NCBI RefSeq assembly: GCF_900176385.1
Contig: NZ_FWXN01000013.1
Span: forward strand, 24,842 to 88,841
From: Janibacter indicus
GTDB lineage: Bacteria; Actinomycetota; Actinomycetes; Actinomycetales; Dermatophilaceae
Reading direction: 5' to 3'
DNA: 64,000 bases
A model generated the notes under the pieces. The model was not told the origin of the DNA and searched no databases. It saw only the letters and a program-made list of their open reading frames with translations. Below are positions 61,500 to 64,000 of the stretch, piece after piece. Made by a program: the position numbers and the translations under genes. Every line of letters starts with the position of its first letter. Within the stretch, counting starts at the first letter, position 1.

Positions 61500-62198
61500 G
61501 TGACCAGCCAGCCCGCCCCCTTCGTCATCGGCATCGACGGACCCTCGGGATCCGGCAAGTCCAGCGTCTCGCGTGCCGTCGCCACCCGGCTCGGCGCCGG
61601 CTACCTCGACACCGGCGCGATGTACCGCGCCCTGACCTGGTGGTGCCGCCACACCGAGGTCGATCTCGGCGACGCCGACGCGATCATCGCGGCCGCGCTC
61701 GGCCTGCCGCTCGAGATCGGCGATGACCCGCAGGCGCCGACGGTCGCCGTCGACGGCACCGACGTCGCCGTAGCGATCCGCACCAGCGAGATCAGCTCTC
61801 TCGTCTCGACCGTCGCGACCGTGCCCGAGGTGCGCGTCGAGATGCAGCGACGTCAGCGCGCGCTCATCGACGACATCTCCGCGCGCCACGGTGCGTGCGT
61901 CGCCGAGGGACGCGACGTCACGACCGTCATCGCGCCCGACGCCCAGGTGCGCATCCTGCTCACCGCGAGCGAGGAGGCCCGGCTGCGGCGCCGCTCGCTC
62001 GAGGTGCACGGCGCCACCGACGACGCGGCCATCGCCGCGACCCGCGACCAGGTCGTGCGGCGCGACCGCGACGACTCGACCGTCTCGCAGTTCACCGAGG
62101 CCGCGGAGGGTGTGACCGTCGTCGACACCTCCGATCTCGACTTCGAGGGCTCGGTCGCCGCGGTGATGGACGTCGTCGCTGCTGCGCGAGCGAGCTGA
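61500..62198 (+). CDS. cmk: Cytidylate kinase
   Basis: Phosphorylates CMP and dCMP. 232 residues with P-loop [20 protein letters not shown], the CMP motif [35 protein letters not shown], and the lid/Arg segment [15 protein letters not shown], then [15 protein letters not shown] 61500 follows tyrA by 22 bases. der lies 77 bases downstream; cmk-der is a conserved pair. Confidence 0.95.
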   Translation: MTSQPAPFVIGIDGPSGSGKSSVSRAVATRLGAGYLDTGAMYRALTWWCRHTEVDLGDADAIIAAALGLPLEIGDDPQAPTVAVDGTDVAVAIRTSEISSLVSTVATVPEVRVEMQRRQRALIDDISARHGACVAEGRDVTTVIAPDAQVRILLTASEEARLRRRSLEVHGATDDAAIAATRDQVVRRDRDDSTVSQFTEAAEGVTVVDTSDLDFEGSVAAVMDVVAAARAS

Positions 62199-62275
62199 CA
62201 CCCCCTTCGACATCTGCGGCCGCGGCCGCCCACGGCTGCGACAATGGCCGTCACCACCGACTGACCAGGAGCATC

Positions 62276-63754
62276 GTGGACACCACCGAACCCACCGCAT
62301 CCCACGGGGACGACGAGAGCGCCGAGGGCGTCGAGCGGGTGCTGCGTGCCGGGCTCGAGGACTTCGAGCTGACGCCCGAGGACCGCGCGATCATCGACGG
62401 CTTCCAGCCGGAGGCCGCCGAGGAGGCCGCCGGACCGCTGCCGGTCGTCGCCATCGTCGGCCGGCCCAATGTCGGCAAGTCGACCTTCGTCAACCGCGTC
62501 CTGCGCCGCCGTGAGGCGGTCGTCGAGGACACGCCGGGCGTCACCCGTGACCGGGTCGCCTACGACGCCGAGTGGGCCGGGCGCCGCTTCACGCTGCTCG
62601 ACACGGGTGGCTGGGAGATCGGTGCCGAGGGCATCCACCTGCGCGTCGCCGAGCAGGCCGAGGTGGCCATCGAGATGGCCGACGTTGTCGTCTTTGTCGT
62701 CGACGCCATCGTCGGTGCCACGGACGACGACGAGGCCGTCGTGCGGCTGCTGCGCAAGTCCGGCAAGCCGGTCGTGCTCGTGGCCAACAAGGTCGACGAC
62801 CAGCGCTTCGAGGCCGACGCCGCCGCCCTGTGGAACCTCGGCCTCGGCGAGCCGCTGCCCGTCTCCGCCCTCCACGGACGGGGGAGCGGCGACGCCCTCG
62901 ACGCCGTCCTCGACGTCATGCCGGAGGTCTCCGCCTCCGCCAAGGCACTGCCCGAAGGGGGTCCGCGTCGCGTGGCCCTCATCGGTCGGCCCAATGTCGG
63001 CAAGTCGAGTCTGCTCAACAAGCTCGCGGGGGAGGAGCGGGTCGTCGTCGACGACTTCGCTGGCACCACGCGCGACCCGGTCGACGAGATCATCGAACTC
63101 GGCGGGCGCCCCTGGCGCTTCGTCGACACCGCTGGCATCCGGCGCCGGGTGCACCAGACCAAGGGCGCCGACTTCTACGCCTCGCTGCGCACCCAGGCGG
63201 CGCTCGAGAAGGCGGAGGTCGCCGTCGTGCTCATCGACACGCACGAGTCGATCACCGAGCAGGACCTGCGGATCATCAGCCAGGTCGTCGAGGCTGGCCG
63301 AGCACTCGTCATCGCCTACAACAAGTGGGACATGCTCGACGAGGAGCGGCGCTTCTACCTCGAGCGCGAGATCGAGCGTGAGCTCGTGCAGACGCAGTGG
63401 GCGCCGCGGGTCAACATGTCGGCGCTCACCGGTCGCCACGTCGACCGGCTGACGCCGGCTCTCGACACGGCTCTCGACTCCTGGGACACCCGCGTGCCGA
63501 CCTCGCGACTCAATGCCGTGCTCGGCGAGATCGCCTCGGCACACCCGCACCCGGTGCGCTCGGGCAAGCAGCCGCGGATCCTCTTCGCGACCCAGGCCTC
63601 GACCCGTCCGCCGCGCTTCGTCATCTTCGCCTCGGGCTTCATCGAGGCCGGCTACCGACGCTTCCTCGAGCGTCGCCTGCGCGAGGAGTTCGGCTTCGAG
63701 GGAACCCCGATCGAGATCTCCGTGCGGGTGCGCGAGAAGCGTCGTCGGCGCTGA
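62276..63754 (+). CDS. der: Ribosome biogenesis GTPase Der (EngA)
   Basis: Double GTPase needed for 50S assembly. 492 residues: an acidic N-terminal tail of about 55 residues, then G domain 1 ([33 protein letters not shown]) and G domain 2 ([37 protein letters not shown]), and a KH-like C-terminal domain ending [18 protein letters not shown] 62276 has AGGAG 4 bases upstream. Confidence 0.95.
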   Translation: MDTTEPTASHGDDESAEGVERVLRAGLEDFELTPEDRAIIDGFQPEAAEEAAGPLPVVAIVGRPNVGKSTFVNRVLRRREAVVEDTPGVTRDRVAYDAEWAGRRFTLLDTGGWEIGAEGIHLRVAEQAEVAIEMADVVVFVVDAIVGATDDDEAVVRLLRKSGKPVVLVANKVDDQRFEADAAALWNLGLGEPLPVSALHGRGSGDALDAVLDVMPEVSASAKALPEGGPRRVALIGRPNVGKSSLLNKLAGEERVVVDDFAGTTRDPVDEIIELGGRPWRFVDTAGIRRRVHQTKGADFYASLRTQAALEKAEVAVVLIDTHESITEQDLRIISQVVEAGRALVIAYNKWDMLDEERRFYLEREIERELVQTQWAPRVNMSALTGRHVDRLTPALDTALDSWDTRVPTSRLNAVLGEIASAHPHPVRSGKQPRILFATQASTRPPRFVIFASGFIEAGYRRFLERRLREEFGFEGTPIEISVRVREKRRRR

Positions 63755-63775
63755 TCCGAGACCCGCGGACCTCGA

Positions 63776-63806
63776 TTCGGTGAGTGCCGGGGACGTGGGA
63801 TATGGT
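63776..63806 (+). promoter_or_regulatory. Weak predicted promoter of tRNA-Pro
   Basis: TTCGGT (63776-63781) and GATATG (63799-63804) are 17 bases apart; the start would fall about 20 bases before the tRNA gene. The boxes are weaker than those of the other tRNA genes here. Confidence 0.3.
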
Positions 63807-63832
63807 GACGTTCGCTCCTGAGGGAGCAGCCA

Positions 63833-63906
<74 letters not shown>

Positions 63907-63932
63907 CCAATGTGATGTCTCAGGACATCGGC

Positions 63933-63966
63933 ATAGCCGGACCTACGTTTTTGTAGGTCCGGCTAT
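63933..63966. terminator. Hairpin at end of IS-like element
   Basis: Perfect 14-bp stem ATAGCCGGACCTAC (63933-63946) with 63953-63966, loop GTTTTT. It overlaps the stop codon of the leftward transposase-like frame and may terminate it and the tRNA-Pro transcript. Confidence 0.75.
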
Positions 63967-64000
63967 TGCTTTTGTGGGCCGGGTTTTCGGCCGGTGGGTT
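63963..64000 (-). CDS. C-terminal tip of probable IS481 transposase, cut by window edge
   Basis: The minus strand reads (Q)PTGRKPGPQKQ and TAG (stop at 63963-63965). The PTGR-x-PG stretch resembles the common IS481 transposase ending QPTGRPPGP as I remember it. Only 11 codons are visible, so this rests on a short match plus the adjacent IS-like end. Confidence 0.45.
   Translation of the reverse strand, partial: PTGRKPGPQKQ

Larger units (their letters stand above)
63911..64000 (-). mobile_element. End of probable IS481-family insertion sequence
   Basis: Starting one base after the tRNA-Pro CCA the sequence reads TGTGATGTCTCAGGACATC (63911-63929), containing the palindrome GATGTC/GACATC; I recall ends of this kind from actinobacterial IS481 elements but cannot check. 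A strong hairpin and the tail of a leftward transposase-like frame follow. The sequence is visibly more AT-rich than the rest of the window. The element continues past the right edge. Confidence 0.5.

Overview
The window is a dense, very GC-rich chromosome segment of an actinobacterium. Evidence: GC-rich third codon positions, many GTG starts, ATGA and GTGA gene overlaps, and an actinobacterial core gene order. That order runs thrS, HIT protein, pgsA, PIM acyltransferase, pimA, pdxS-pdxT, yebC, ruvCAB, yajC-secD-secF, apt, rel, hisS, and later xerD, parA, scpA, scpB, rluB, tyrA, cmk, der. Protein style suggests Micrococcales, perhaps Intrasporangiaceae (Janibacter/Tetrasphaera-like). The family is inference; the phylum is well supported.

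Layout. 0-9 kb: the start of an aidB-like gene, tRNA genes (Gly, Val, Gly, Cys, Val, then Val-CAC), a pabB-pabC operon, and alkylation-repair genes (tag, ogt coupled to a sigma factor). 9-17 kb: a methyltransferase, cysteine desulfurase with a coupled but frameshifted membrane-protein gene, PhzF, a 34-bp minisatellite, an ABC-F ATPase and an acyl-CoA oxidase. 17-30 kb: an MFS exporter coupled to an M20 peptidase, a TetR gene facing a thiolase/FabG4-like/MaoC operon, a beta-glucosidase with an MFS transporter, a nucleoside transporter that seems to lack its centre, a MOSC protein and a fatty acid hydroxylase. 30-52 kb: the conserved core cluster for threonyl-tRNA synthesis, phosphatidylinositol mannosides, vitamin B6 (with divergent pdxR), Holliday junction resolution, protein export, adenine salvage and (p)ppGpp. 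52-64 kb: a glyoxalase II-like gene with hisS, a Cys-rich HTH regulator downstream of an intergenic repeat cluster, a membrane protein, then the xerD-to-der chromosome-maintenance operon, tRNA-Pro, and what looks like the end of an IS481-type element at the right edge.

The most unusual signals are not genes. The octamer CCCCTTCG/CGAAGGGG occurs by my manual count about 55 times on both strands, against about 5-6 expected from base composition. It occurs in several reading frames, forces rare codons (CTT, GAA), and forms inverted pairs between genes, as DNA-uptake or Chi-type sequences do. A 20-bp bipartite element, CTGCTCCA-N5-TGGGTCA, occurs four times within 245 bp upstream of the Cys-rich HTH gene, with a different spacer each time. 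A small family of near-identical stem-loops (core GCATTGCC/GGCAATGC) lies at gene ends and shows a compensatory base change. No rRNA, CRISPR array or prophage was seen.
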